DNA of 64,000 nt from Sophora flavescens (Eukaryota > Streptophyta > Magnoliopsida > Fabales > Fabaceae). Each line of letters opens with the position of its first letter. Positions within the stretch are counted from its first letter, which is position 1. This document shows, one piece after another, positions 23,257-37,000 of the stretch. Where the stretch lies: the NCBI GenBank assembly GCA_030762895.1, contig CM061070.1, positions 49,088,831 through 49,152,830 of the forward strand, written 5' to 3'. The position numbers and the translations under genes are program-made. Below the pieces are notes generated by a model. The model had not been told where the DNA came from and searched no databases. It worked only from the letters and a program-made list of their open reading frames with translations.

Positions 23257-25005
23257 GACATGCAACACATATAGATATCAATCATCCTTAAGATCAAGTA
23301 TCATTCTCTACCCTTAAACACTCATGCAACTATGCCTGTATGCTGAAGTGGCAATCTACAAATCCAGTCACACATCTCCCATTCCCGTTGGGGATGTTAG
23401 TCAGTTGTCCAAGCGGGCACTCCCTTTACGCCGCCTCATCGCAGTCAAGACCATAAGAGCACATCCCCATTCCCGTTAGGATGCCCATTCCCCATTCTAG
23501 TTAGGAATGACACTATCCCCCCATTTCCGTTAGGGTATAGTGGCACATATCTCAATAATATAATAAACTCGGAGAAGCCCTAGCAGGGACTACAAGAGTA
23601 TCACGGTAGTATCACGAATCATCTATCCCGTAATATCCGGTATTTGTAATCAGATATTCTGACCTCGTGTGTACCACCGACACATAGGCTCATTACATAT
23701 AAAAACATATCTCATTAGGATAGAAACCTCTAAGTCTCATATAATACTCTCCCCAACAAGCATATCCCAAAACTTCACATATCATCACCTAGATACCAAC
23801 TACGCATAAAATCACAGATATGGCATGTTGATCATACAAATCACGTTAGGCATACTTAAATAATAATAAAATAGCATGTTATCATAGAAAAGCATATATA
23901 AAGCATGTTAAGCACACCAAGTCAACTAGCACACATCAAGCAACTCAACAGTAAAATCAGACATCCTCGATACACGTAAAATTAATCTAACGACGATGAA
24001 ACTACAATACCCAAGTCATTAGTGGTACTAAGAGGTAGTCACCATCATGACTTTGGCATATCGACTACTCGACCACTAGTAGGGTTTATGTTCCCCTACG
24101 ACTATTATTGTACGTTACACTATTTTGCCATTTCCGACGATAGAATGCTTCTTTCTCCCACCTGAGGTACACGTAGGGTTCACTAAGACCACGAATAAGC
24201 CCTTCCCTTCTCTGTCACTATTCTGCCACGCGCTCTTCAAGCACCTCTGGGGCTCTGAAATTTGTCCTGAACACAGATAGACAAAGCAGACGTCGTCGGT
24301 AACCCTAATATGCAAACAAAACAATAACCGAAAAGGAAAACGAAAGATAAACCTCAATTATGACATCGTTGGCATGTCGGCATGCTATGAGCATAGGCTT
24401 ACCTTATCCCTAGCAAGAAAAGAAGTATATAAATGAGAAGCAGGCGTTGTTACGAGTGCAACGGTGTTGTCGGTTTTGTGTAACACGACCCGGTATGATC
24501 GTACCATGCTCCCAAAGTCCCCACCTCTTCTCTGCCTCTCTAACTTTCTTTCTCTGCTCTCTGTAACTTATGATTTCGTAATCTTAACTTACCTATTTTT
24601 TTTAATTTTTCTGATGTGCACCCTAAAGCGAGGGAACTGCCCTACACTCTAGCGCTCCAACGCTTGAGCGTTGAGTAGTCCCACGTCCTAGCATGTAGAC
24701 TACTTCAGCCTAAAGGAGCCACCCTATCGTCCACGCGTCAACGCCCCACTCGCCACATGTCCTCCATATCAAATCAGTGTCTGCTGATGGGGCCACGCTC
24801 AAGCTTCCAAATGGCCATGCTTGAGCATGCCAGAGCTAGAACGTTGGAAGCCTGGAAGCTCTAGCTTGCTGCCTTGACTAGAAAGACCGATTTTTTGCGT
24901 TCGTCTGATTCGAAGCCAACTTATCCCGTATCTTTTAAGAACGGTCTCAAACACTCAAACCTACTTAACACACATATGATCTAAGGTTCTAAAACACGGA
25001 TGTTA
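23257..25005 (-). mobile_element. Degraded LTR-like sequence, possibly Gypsy
   Basis: Read on the minus strand from about 25005 this starts GTAACATCCGTGTTTTAG and has no coding potential. The plus strand shows repeated CCCATTCCCGTTAGG-type blocks (23395-23530) and short-range duplications around AGCATGTTA (23870-23910). The style resembles a large Gypsy (chromovirus-like) LTR cut by the Athila array on its left. No primer site or partner LTR was found, so this is tentative. The short frames at 24115-24357 and 24464-24652 have no recognisable content. Confidence 0.3.
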
Positions 25006-25249
25006 CTTCTTCAAAATGAGAGGGTACAACTCGGGGTATCGATACCACAAAAGCCACTCAGACCATAGGGGGTAGTCTTATCACGGGCTCCCAGATCCCG
25101 TCTCTACGAAGGATGAAGTCCAAGTGAGCATACAACGAGATGATCATCCAAATATCCCCGTGCCTAGGGACTGCTGGACCTCGAAGGCCATGTTCCCCAT
25201 GTATGTCTTGTGTCTACCTGGTAGGAACATGGATGGCTTGAGCATTGGA

Positions 25250-25650
25250 AAGAAGCAAATTCAAATTATACTATTTACAATTTTTATTTATAATTTTCGT
25301 AATAATTTTGGGATGAATTTTAAGATGACCTTTTGTATTCTCTTAGCCTCACTAAATGCTTCCTAGTAGTGCTCTAAGTCATAATAATGGCTAGTGGGAA
25401 TTTATTATCATGTTTATGCTTATTTAGGTAATGTAAATACATTTATCAATTAATGTGATAAATGCATGGTAGTGGGAGTTTTATTTCTTGTATTTCCATG
25501 TTAGCCTATAAATAGGGAACTCTTGTACTACACAAATCAATTTTGAATATGAATGAAATTTGAAGAGTTTTCTCTATTGTGAAAGCTTCCCTTGGGTTCT
25601 TGGGTAAAAGAACTAAATCTGATCTTATCAAGGTAACTTGTGGCGATCAA
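25250..25650 (+). mobile_element. Possible solo LTR remnant
   Basis: AT-rich DNA with a TATA-like CCTATAAATAGG at about 25506, followed by an LTR-like leader and TTTTCTCTATTGTGAAAG, interrupts sequence of different composition on each side. The ends were not pinned down and no target duplication was found. Confidence 0.3.
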
Positions 25651-27617
25651 ACCCATGACTTATCACTCACCTTCTAACATATATCTTGAGTGTGGCGTCA
25701 ATATCCATTCTTTTGTCTGAAACTTCAAGGCGGTCCGGATCAAGATCATATCACTACCGCTAAGATGGTGCGTCCATGCACCTGGGCCGTCAAGAAGCTC
25801 AGGTCTAATGTAACGAGGGGATGATATTTCCATCATCTTCACAGAACATAAAATAAAATAACAGACAACACAAAATGAGGTGGGATCCCCATTCATCATA
25901 CAACATATGGCTAACATGCAGAGGTACCACACACACATATCAAAGTACAATATTACCATTGAAGCATGTCAGAATATTCATAACTTGCGAATAAGTAATC
26001 ATAGGACAAAGTCCACCTAGACATGAAACATCTAGTACCCGAGGAAAACTAAGACCCATACACCATGCTAAAGAATAGTCAGAGAGAGTGGTTCAAAGGT
26101 TTGTTCAAGATTGCACTAGCATTGGGTAATAATGCTACAACGTTCTAACTTGCACATTATTGGTTCATTTTACAAGTTTAAACTCATGCAAGCTCAATTT
26201 ATTTGAACACTAAAACATGATTTAATTCCTCTATGACCTAAACTAAGATCAAAACCATTTTAGAACTCTTTAAATACATGGAAGATTTGGTTACCACAAA
26301 CAGTTTTGAAAACTAACATCTTCTTGATTTCATTAGTCCTTAAAACCCATGATTAAGCATAAAATCACTTAGGTTTTAAAGTTGCAATTGTTCATCCATT
26401 TAAGCGCCACATCAAAGTGAAGATTTTGCTCCACTAAAGAAGTTCATATTCAAGTATATGCATCAATATATCAACATGAACAATAAAAACACATGCTTTC
26501 ACATTTTCAAGCATAAAAATCCAATCTTTGACCAAATGATAAAGACTTCCTCAAACCAACATATTTTCAAGCATATAAACACACCATCAAACCACAACCT
26601 AGGTGTGTTTGCATATCGGTTTGGATCAGTCTTAAGGAAAAAATGAGCATCGAATCAAACTAGTATCATTAGGAAAAATTCAACAAATAAAAAATTAATA
26701 ATGCAAAAATAGAATAAACATATATTAAATTAAATTTTATATATATACGGTTTGGCTTGGTTTAAAAAAAGAAATCAAAAATCCGATCCAATAGACATCG
26801 GTTTTGTTCGATTTCGTTTTATTTGGATCAATTTTCGGATTTTCTTTTGGATCGGTTTGGATATGAACACTTCTACCACAACCAAGCATCAAATAAATAT
26901 TACAAACATGTTCTCCAAGAGAACCAAATGAATATAAACAATTCTTATGACCGTTGCCTTGCCCCGTTGACATCCTTAGGTCATGCTGAGAAAATCCTCA
27001 TCCTCATCTGTACCATGTCACAAATTAAGGATCATTTTTCTCATGAGGAACTCCTATATGGCTCAATTTTCGCCAACCTCTGAGGATGGTTTGAATACTT
27101 GGTCCCACTGAAAATAATTTTTTCCATTGAGACGGAAGCTTGAAGGTCACTTGGATTTATGGTTAAGGATTGTGTCTATCACCAATGATAAGGTTGACTC
27201 AACTTCTAACATGTTTGCAACAGTAAGGGGGAATGAGTCATGGATTGTAGGAGGTATGAGTGGCAAGCTTAATGTTTGGGCGAGTGATGACTATTGCTGG
27301 ATGGGAAAATGACAATTAGCAAGGAAATGGAAGTGGTGGCAAAAATAAAGTTACAGATTCGTCGTGGGAAGCGCGTGAAATTGCATGAGACTAGTGGTGG
27401 TGACGTTTTTGGGCTGTAAACTGTAAATTAGACGGTGGTTTGTTTGGTGAGGTTGGCTGTTAGTGTTGTTACTGGAGAAAGTGGGTACAAATTTAAGGTG
27501 TTTGCAGGAAAAAGTATGTCTTGCAATGAAAGTAAGAACCACTATTTATGATGCCTAGAGTGGCCAAAAAGAACTCTTAGATTGGGAGCACCGATGCCAT
27601 GTTGAAATCGACAAAGT
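25651..27617. other. Anonymous AT-rich intergenic DNA
   Basis: No gene supported. 25655-26050 continues the Gypsy-like noncoding style seen before the possible LTR. 26600-26880 contains several copies of a CGGTTTGGATCGG-like block. The frame at 27127-27312 has no recognisable domain, no convincing splice context and no partner, and is left uncalled. Confidence 0.5.
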
Positions 27618-27621
27618 TAAA

Positions 27622-27622
<1 letters not shown>

Positions 27623-27691
<69 letters not shown>
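27623..27691. repeat. (TA)n microsatellite
   Basis: About 34 uninterrupted TA units, downstream of the 3' end of MDN1. Expected to vary in length between individuals. Confidence 0.97.
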
Positions 27692-27694
<3 letters not shown>

Positions 27695-27997
27695 TTGCTT
27701 GTGTTAATCCACATGAAAATTTTTGTTTAGCTATATACACTTAAAATATTAATTAGAACTCAGAAAACGAATAAATAACTATTTCCTAAGTGCATAAACA
27801 AAAAAATACATGAATCTAACTAATTTCAATTGCTATTTCCTAAGCTATTGTGCTTTCCAACACATCTGTACATTTGCAGTACTATAATGGACTTTGCCAA
27901 TTGCCAATACTATACAAAATAAGAAACAGATAACATATCACAAAGTAGATCAAATCTTGGATGTCTTCATTCAAAAACGGAATTGCACTTCAACTAA

Positions 27998-28030
27998 TCA
28001 GTCCATTGAATGTTGCATAAGCTCCAACCA
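27998..28030 (-). CDS. MDN1: MDN1 last coding exon
   Basis: 33 bases, WLELMQHSMD then TGA at 28000-27998. It follows a 396-base intron with acceptor atttcag. The WxELMQ ending is shared by plant midasins, which identifies this tiny exon. Confidence 0.9.
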   Translation of the reverse strand, partial: WLELMQHSMD

Positions 28031-31000
28031 CTGAAATCAACCCAACAGAATGATAATGGCTATAGATGAAGAAAATGTCTATACAATTCTATTGACAATT
28101 TGACATAGCAAACTAATTTTGTTGACCAACATAATTTCTTTAATTTTTGGTTAAAAATTAATACTTTGATCCGTATAATTTCACCAGATTTTTAAATGAG
28201 TCCTTATAATTTTAAAAATTGTCATTTTAAATTATTTTAAATAAGACCCTATATTTAAATAAGTATCTAATTAAATCCCCACTATTTATCGAGTTTTTGT
28301 AATTAAGTCCCTAAAAATTTTAAACTATAGGGATGTTTTTAAAAATCAATGAAACCATAAGTACCAAAAGAGTAATTTAATTTCAATTCATTTCTTTTTG
28401 CTGGAGAAAGTATGTAATGTTATTACCTGTCTGAGTAGGTTTGCAAGAGTCCTTGGCAGAGCTTCAATATTCCTCAGAATGATATAGTAAGGAAAGGGGA
28501 AAGAATCCATGTATTTAGAAAATTCCGCAATGCCACCCTCCAAAGATACTTCCTGCAGTCCAAAAAAATCATGAGGAAAAAGAAAAGTTGCTTATACTCT
28601 TCTCATAAATCACTTGAGCAATGAATAATACCTTGAGATCCATAATTGACTCCTGAGAATTATCCAGAAGCAAGAAAACAACCATTCGATTACCACTTGA
28701 TACATCTCTAATGTACCGCTTCAAGTTATCCTAGAAAAATCAAAATCAAAAGACCAATAACCAACGAAGTCGGTATTTATTGAGATAAATAGAATAAGTG
28801 CAAGCAAATTTTAATCAGATACCTTTTCATGAAACCGACCATCTGCAATTATTAAAACAAGTTGCTGTAGGGGGTTACGTCCAGATGGAAGTCGTGCTTT
28901 TACAACCGCAGCGTCTAGCTTGTTAGTCAAGTACTTTAACAGATCAACAACTGGCTGATCAGCAATAGTATTCTCTTGCTTAAATGTCAAATTTGAGATC
29001 ATCTGCTCCTCAGAGTCAAAATTAATTTTAGATCCTTCCACATATATATATGATACGAATGCATAACAATGTTAATAGAAAAAACCAACTTTATCCCACT
29101 AACCTTAACACCAGCCTCTCCAGTAAATGGCCTATCAAAATCATGCAGTAGCTTTATGTTTCCTTTTGTTCCAAAGCTCACGACAGCCAAGCTCCCCATT
29201 TCCAGCTGAGAAATAGCACGACATACTGTAACCAAAGCTTCAATAGCGACATCACCACAGCAACTCTCTGACATACTATGTGAATCATCAACGGCAATCA
29301 CCACTTGGTAATCACGTTTGTTGGGTCTGGTTCGCCTTAGCCATATTTTATCTTTAAGATAATAACTAGCTATGTATTGAAGTATCTGCGAATTTTTTAT
29401 TTTAAATTGAAAAAAAAAGGTTAAGCACTAATATTCCCTCAACAGATGTACAATATTATAAGGTCTAGGCCTATTTATAAGAATATCATCATCTACCTTT
29501 TTCATATTTATCCTTTTGCCAGTTCTATAATCCCCTTGGAGCTTGCTGGCCACAGTGGGCTCCATTACAAGGCACAATTGTTCAGTCAACTCCTGAGACA
29601 ATCTTGTTGTGCTAAGTTCATATCTTCTCCAGAGAGCAGTAGCATCATCTTTCACATTATTAGGAACATCAGAAGGATCTTGGCATTTACCCAAATCATT
29701 ATCATGCACAGAAAGTTGGTTTAGTTTATCTGTGTTCTCACTAATATATGATCTCCTGAAAGAAACCAAATCTTTTGGCCGATTTTCAGGATCAACACTC
29801 TCACTATCAATAGGCTTCACTGATCCTTCATCTTGTGACTTTTCTATGGCTGACGCGTTCACTTTATCTCTCTTTTCATTTTTGGGGATTAACGAAGAAT
29901 TATTTACAGAATCTATTTCAGGTTTCTTCTTCTCATACTGCAACTCTACATCTTTTTCTCCAGTAAAACCTTCTTTATCAAGCTTATCAGCATCAATATT
30001 TCTGTCAACCTGTTCCAATGATGCAGGCCCCAAAGCTTGAGCTGTCCCCTTTTCAAATTCAGAAACATAGCCATATTCATCAGCATTATCATCTTCCATT
30101 TCACCCTGTTCGTCTATATCATCTCCCTTGATATCACCAGATACTCTGATTCTTTCTTTCCAGTACTCAAGTGCATCACCTATACTTCGATAAGGATTAG
30201 GTTGGTTTTCCTGAACATGTGATTGCTCGTCCTGTGGAAGCCGAGATTTGGGTTGGTTTTCCCTGAACCCCCCAGTGTTTGATGAGTCTGACATCTTCAT
30301 ATCCATCTCAGACATACTATTAGAAGGAAAACCACCCGAGAGAGAAGCATTGTCAAAGTCTTGATGGCTACTTGACCGATTTGATTCAGCCGCTATATTT
30401 TCAGAACCAGATGTTTGCCAATCAACCTTGGACTGTGATGCAAATTCAACAGTGGAAAGTTGCTCGTTGACCATGTTAGAAGATTCAGATGTATCTTTCT
30501 TTGGTTCCATGAAGTTCATCTCAGCATTCTCTTCATAGTCCTGCCGTTGATCATCCTTTTCTGAGGTTACATCAGCTTCAGTATGTGCTTCTTCCATAAT
30601 TTCATCAGGTGAGCATGTATCTTCATCCTGGTTATTGTTTCCATTCTCAGGCGAATCACTTTGCCCTTCAGGATCTCCCTCTTCCATAAGATCCGAATCT
30701 TCCTTTACATCCAAATCCATATCCATGTCAGAAGTTTGTTCCAATTCATCAGGCTTCAACCCACTAGGATCAGAATATGCTGCTTCTTTATCCATATTTA
30801 ACTCATCTTCATTTTCTCCATTATCAATGTCTTCCTGGGTTGCAGTGTCATCATTCTGAGCATCACCTTCATCATAATTACCATCCCCAGGTTCATCGGT
30901 GGCAGAGTCATCCTTGGCTCTTAACTCTTTGGTGCTTCCATCTCTGTCCCTAACTGAAGGTCCAGGTTCAGATTTTTCTCTTGTATCATTAGGGGTTTCA

Positions 31001-34000
31001 TCTTCATTCTTATCCCAAACTTTCTCATCAACTGCTTCACTGTCTGGTCCGGTGGGCCCCATTTCAGACTCAAGTTCTTCATTCTCACCATCAGTATCTT
31101 CATCTTCTCCGGTATCCTCACTGAGGCTTACTGCATCAGCTGAAAAATCCTGCTCCATCTCAATCCCTGTATTATTGCTTCCGGGCACTTCCTTGGAGTC
31201 ATCTTGCTTTTCATTCTGCTGCAGCATTGACATAAGAACATGATACATAGCTTGCAAAATCAAATCCAACAGAAGAATCTTACCACTATTCAAAATAAAT
31301 AAGCCCCAATGCTAACCTGTTCACGTGTTCCCAGCAGCTGATCTTCATCAGTAATCTGATCACTGACATCATTTAATCCGATACCCTCCCCCATGCCTGT
31401 CCCACTTGCATCTTCAGATGTATTCAGGGTTCCATCATTCTCTTGGTTTTCAGTTGAAATTCCAAAACCTTTTGAAAATAAAGAAGCTAAAATATTTGCA
31501 ATCACATTAGTTATTACTGATACCTGCAAATTGACATAAATAATTAGATCATGCAAATACAAACAGTGAGTTCTCAATAGTTTACAGAACTTTATAAAAT
31601 GAGATTTTGTCTACTATATTATCTGAATATATACTATGTCCATTACGTAATATACATCATAGAAAGGGGAGAAAATCATGCTTGTATAGAATGAGATAAG
31701 TGAGTATTAAGCTTACTGATTTGTGCATGGCTAAGAAACTTTTCATGAGCTCATCACCAAAGTTCAGTAACAAATCCAAGAAAATATGTAGATCTCTAAA
31801 ACGGGCTCCTACTTTGCAAGAATAATTGTTAATTTTATTGTCACAATGATTCAGCAGCTTCTCCTACACAGCAGATGTACCATTAATTTAGTAATCTAGC
31901 AAAAAGAGTATTAAAAGAACCTGCAACAGAACAAAACTTACCCCCAAAGTGATTGCTTTGAAAACATTCTCACATAGTATGTCAATTCTGAGATTTGAAA
32001 CAAATGAGTCAAATATCAATTCCCACGAAGCAATATTTACCACAGATTCTTCAACCATAGGAATGTTGCTTGACAAAGATAAATTCTGCACCAAAGTTGC
32101 AATATGCTGATATGTTGAACCAAGGGCTTCATCGAACCCAGCATTAAGCTCTGCACAGTATCTTTCACAAAATTTATCCCCTCCAGATGAATCTATTGGA
32201 GCCTTTGATGCAGTGGTAAACTCTTCCTCAATTAATTTTGCCTGACAATTAAATGTTAAAAAGCATGTTTCTCACTTAAATGACTAGGTTTCATTGAGTC
32301 ATGTCAAAGATTAAAAAATTGCCTTCTCAGTTATTTCCTGAAAATGATGAATCAGAACTTCTTTAGCTGTGCTTCTATCTTGACCCTTCTCCCACAGTGC
32401 AATAAAATGCTCCTTAAAATCCTTTATAGTCTTGAAATTTTCAGATACCAGCTGCTCCATTTCTTGAGTAACAAAGCAAAAATGCGAGGAAGAACTCACA
32501 GCAGTGACAGCTTTCGCCCTCCCAATTAGGTAACAATCCAATGACTCCTGTAATTATGTTTCTATAAGTTGAAAGCAATAGGTACTTCTGCAAATTTAAA
32601 GCAATTGACAACCATAAACCAACTCGCCAACCTTTGATTTACAGAACATTGGTAAAAATCCTTCAATGGAAGCAATCATCTGACTGGCTGAAGCTCTTGT
32701 TCTTTGACAAGTGTTTAAATGACTATTTTCTAATACCCTCAGTAAAAGCAACTCTTCATGTGATATGGCACACAAACTATCAAATAATTGCTGCAAGATC
32801 GAGAAAGAACATCAATATCCGAAGCCCTAAACACAATACCAGAAACCAATATTCAAATAAAACTATAATGACAACACTTACCTTTTGTTGCCACATGCAT
32901 TTATAAGTGACAATCTGGTTAGGAATAATAGAGCACATATAAATTGTATTGTTATCAGTGGAGGAGGAAAATGAAAACAACTTTCCCAGAGTGGATAAAC
33001 ACTCTCTTAAGCATTTCAATTGCTTGTCAAAAGCACTGGAAGCAGCAAGTTGCTTTTGTTGTATCTGAACGAGCTGATTTAGGAAAGAACTAGATCTGTC
33101 AACCTACATAAACCAAGTTCAAATTCAATACCAAATGCAGAATCGAAAAATCACATTTCTTAGGATTCAGTATGCATACAGCAACAGGTGGTCAGTCTGA
33201 TATCAAATACATCATTTCCTACCACTGAAAGTATGACCAAAGGCAATGCAGTAGACATGTAAAATTCATTTAATAACTAATCTTTTAACAATGCAGAGAA
33301 AAATAGCAAGTTGGTGAGATACAATAAAAAAAAACAGGTTAAAAGCAAAATAATGAGTAGGAAAAGAAAATAAAACTAGGTAAAAAGAAAAAGGAAAAAT
33401 TCAGTGTTAAAATCTTCAGAAATGAATTCACGTTTTTTGATAAAAGAAGAAACTCATTAAGATGAAGAGAAGAAGATTACAAGAGTTAAGAGGATATCCC
33501 CCTCACAAGAATAAAAATGAGGACAAGGATAAAGAAAAAATTTGAACGAAGCAAAGCTTAATCTCAACATTTTTGTGAGAGATATTAATAACAGATAGGT
33601 AACTTATCCTCAGTGATTGTCACTTTAAATTTAGTCAGTCTTCACAGTATCAATATTTATACAAGATATTTTACCTGTTCAAGAGTTATATCTTTATGAG
33701 GATTGAGACATATCTGCTGCAGAAGGAGCACAGACACAACACTCTTGAAGTAATGCTCGGTGGCTGTTTTCCACTCCATAACTGAGCTTTCTTCAGGGAA
33801 ATTCTTATCCTCAACTACAGCAGCAATTTCAGAGTTTACACAGGGTAATCTACCATTTGTTAGAAGTAAATGCTCCGTGTTCCCAGAAAGCTGAAGGAAC
33901 CACCAAGTTTTATGCTGATCCTGTAAATGTGTTTAATTAAACAAGGGGAGAAGAAAAATTAATAAAAGGACAAAATATTAGCAGTTTGATGAAGTAATAT

Positions 34001-37000
34001 AGGCATTCTTGAAAACAAACAGCTGATTTTCACACCTCCTTATATGTAGACTTGTGTCGAGACAACCCACTGCATTCTAAAAGCTTAAGAAGCTCAGCTA
34101 AAGCTCTTCTCTTCCCTCGACTCTTTTTCTCTTCCTTCCAAAGATCACTACAGTCAACTGCTGTAAAGTAAATTTTTTCAATCACGTGCCACACAGCTTC
34201 CCATCCCTTCAGCTTAAGTGTATGCTGGGAATCACCGAAAGGTATAGATATGCCACGAACTTCTGCACAAATAATCAAGTTCTCTATATTTCCAACAAAG
34301 AAACTAGCCAGACAAAATAAACCAAGAACACTAAAAACAAGAGGATAGGAAAGAAAGAGGGAAAAAAGACCTTCAACATTTTTCCCTTGTAAAGATACAA
34401 CATCAAACAAGTTCTGCAATGCACTGTCTAACTTTTTGCTGCAGTTCTCAAACCACACCGACCTACATTAGAGAAGACATGTTAACAACAACTTAAGAAT
34501 TACAAAATTTATGTATAAAGTATACCCATCAGCTGTCAGAGAACCTGTTCTCATCACTTGAAAAGGTCAAATCAAAAGCACCACTGACTGAGCCCTTATT
34601 TAGAAAATCACAGATGAGCTTATGACCATGAAATGATTGAGCCTTTGCTCCTTTTTCTGCAACTTCTTGGTTAAGGAAAATCAACACAGGTTCTTGCAGA
34701 ATATCCTTCACCAATAAGCCAATAAGAAGAGAGAAACTTATAAAAATCTTCACCAAAAAGTATATACAGTTTTTGTATGTAGAAAGACAAAGAGTAATGA
34801 TAGGTGAACACCCAAATGGGACACCCATTTGGGGCACCTGGTTAATCATGTATAAATATTTGGTTAATTCAGTTCATTATATGGTTAATGGGCTTATTTA
34901 CCATAACCATGCAAATATTTGGTTAATCACATGCAAATATCTGGTTAATTCAGTTCTTTATATGATTAACGGGTCATCATGAATTAACCAAATATTTGCA
35001 CGTGATTAACTATATAATGAACTGAATTAACCAAATATTTATACATGATTAACCAGGTGTCCCAAATGGGAGTGTTCACCTATCATTACTCAAGACAAAA
35101 ACATGGAGAGTTGAAGACTAGCAAGGGAAGAAAATAAATCTGCCCACATGAAAGAGTACAAACAAACAAAACAGAATCATTTCAGTTTCAAATTGTACGG
35201 AGATGCTAGCATAAGACCTGCTCCTACTTCAGATTCAAAAATCCTGTAAAACTTCATAATGGATTTATAGATGTTCGAAGACGAAACCATTGAGTATCCA
35301 TCTTGAGCCTAAAGCTAAACATGATTTATTTTATTTATATAGGTTTGACCATATACATTTCATTAACAGAAGATTTTTAAAGAAATATGTATTAGAAACC
35401 CTATCATCAATGTTTGTAAACTGAATACCCCATCCTCAGGAACACAAAGTACAAAGCTTTACACACTATTCCTTATGAAAAGAAAATCAAAGACAACTAA
35501 AATCAAGTAAGTATATAAGTAAATCATTGCAAATTAAAAAGACCAAACAGATTATTTCAAATATTCCAAGCAAGTTCAAACTTCAAAGTACAAGAAAAAA
35601 CACTATATTAAAAGTCTTAGCATTCAGGAATGTCAATGCTTATTATTTCTTCTTCTTTTTTCGTTTCATTGTTCAGTCGCCAGGGGGAGGAGAGGACCCA
35701 ATGCATGACCACAAATCAGTATTTCAACTGAAAGGTCCATCAGCCAGACTACAAATTAACATCTAATCAAACCAATATAAAAAAACAGTTCTAAAAGTTG
35801 GGGGAAATCAAACCAGTAAAAGCCAATAAATGGAGTTATAAGGAACATAATTTAACATGTGAAAAATTAATACCATGTATTAAAGTATTTTGAATATTGC
35901 AATATATCACACAAATGTATATCAATTCAAGATTCATGATGCATATTAACATCAAAAAACAGGCTAGCTTTACTTGATTAACTATTTAGTTGCCAATAGT
36001 CACTTATTGCATTTCAATGATGCAACTCATCGGAGTTGCTTAACACCTCTTTTTATGGACAACACCATGCCACCTCACCACTTTTTATTTTATACTAAAT
36101 TAAGCAACTCTCCACTCCAATGGTGTAACTCTAAATGGTTTACCAAATGAAATTATCTATTATTTTTCTCCCTTTTTCATGGTTTTTTATTGGGTTATGT
36201 TGTAATATCGTATAATATTTTGTATTTATGATTGACATCATCAGTTATAATTAGACAAATTAGGTTCTTATTCTTTTCATTATTAGGGCAGATTTTCACC
36301 CTTAATTTTAGGATAGCATTTAAATCTCTTTTGTCTATATATTGTAACCTTCTCTGTACACAATAATTTCAAGGAATAACATTCACACATTCCAACATTC
36401 CTTCGTTTCTATATGGTATCAAGAGCTCCCGATCTTGGGGGTCTTGCTTCCACACAAAAACCGTAGCCGCCTTATTGCTGATTTTTTCGGCTGCCTTGAG
36501 TGCAGTGTTTGGCACCTATTTTTGTGCCTTATTTCTCCTTTATAGACAACACTGACTGCTGTTCAGCACCGTTCAGCCGCTGTTCACCACTGTTCATCCC
36601 TGTCCACCATCTTCCACCACTTATCTTGCACCGGTGACCCTCCCATTGGGTTCGCCTGCCAAAAACCGTCCAGGACCCAGAAGCTCACGGCCATCGGACG
36701 CCGAACGCGCCGCCGCAGCTCCGTCATCTCTCGAGCATGTGTAGGCCACACGCCGCCTTCCGGTCACCGTTTCGTGGCACGCTTCTCACCGTAGCACCGT
36801 CAGTCCTTCCCCAGTCCGTTGGAGGGGTTCAAATCGTGATCCGAGGACATTTTTTTCGTAGGTCTGTTTGAATCCTCCTTCGTTTTTGTCGCTGTTGTTG
36901 TCGGTGTTCTCATATGAGTTGTTTCAAGCAAAGACAATCACTTGTTTAGTAATCCAGAATATCTGAATCCTAGACAACCAAGTCCTCCCTTGTTCCAACG

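Noticed and set aside
27127..27312. 61-codon frame in unassigned DNA between the Athila array and MDN1
   Set aside because: No recognisable domain, splice partners or repeat relation; too short to support as a gene.
27555..27740. 61-codon frame reading alternating Ile and Tyr
   Set aside because: It is the (TA)n microsatellite.
30899..31243. Ser-rich 114-codon open frame on the plus strand, with others at 29609-30040 and 30635-30859
   Set aside because: They are antisense to the acidic Asp/Glu-rich MDN1 exon; GAT/GAA codons read backwards give Ser, Phe and Leu and few stops.
34263..34370. Open reading through the 108-base intron between MDN1 exons 18 and 19
   Set aside because: The translated stretch is Leu/Phe-rich and intron-like, and removing it joins conserved blocks with good AG and GT sites.
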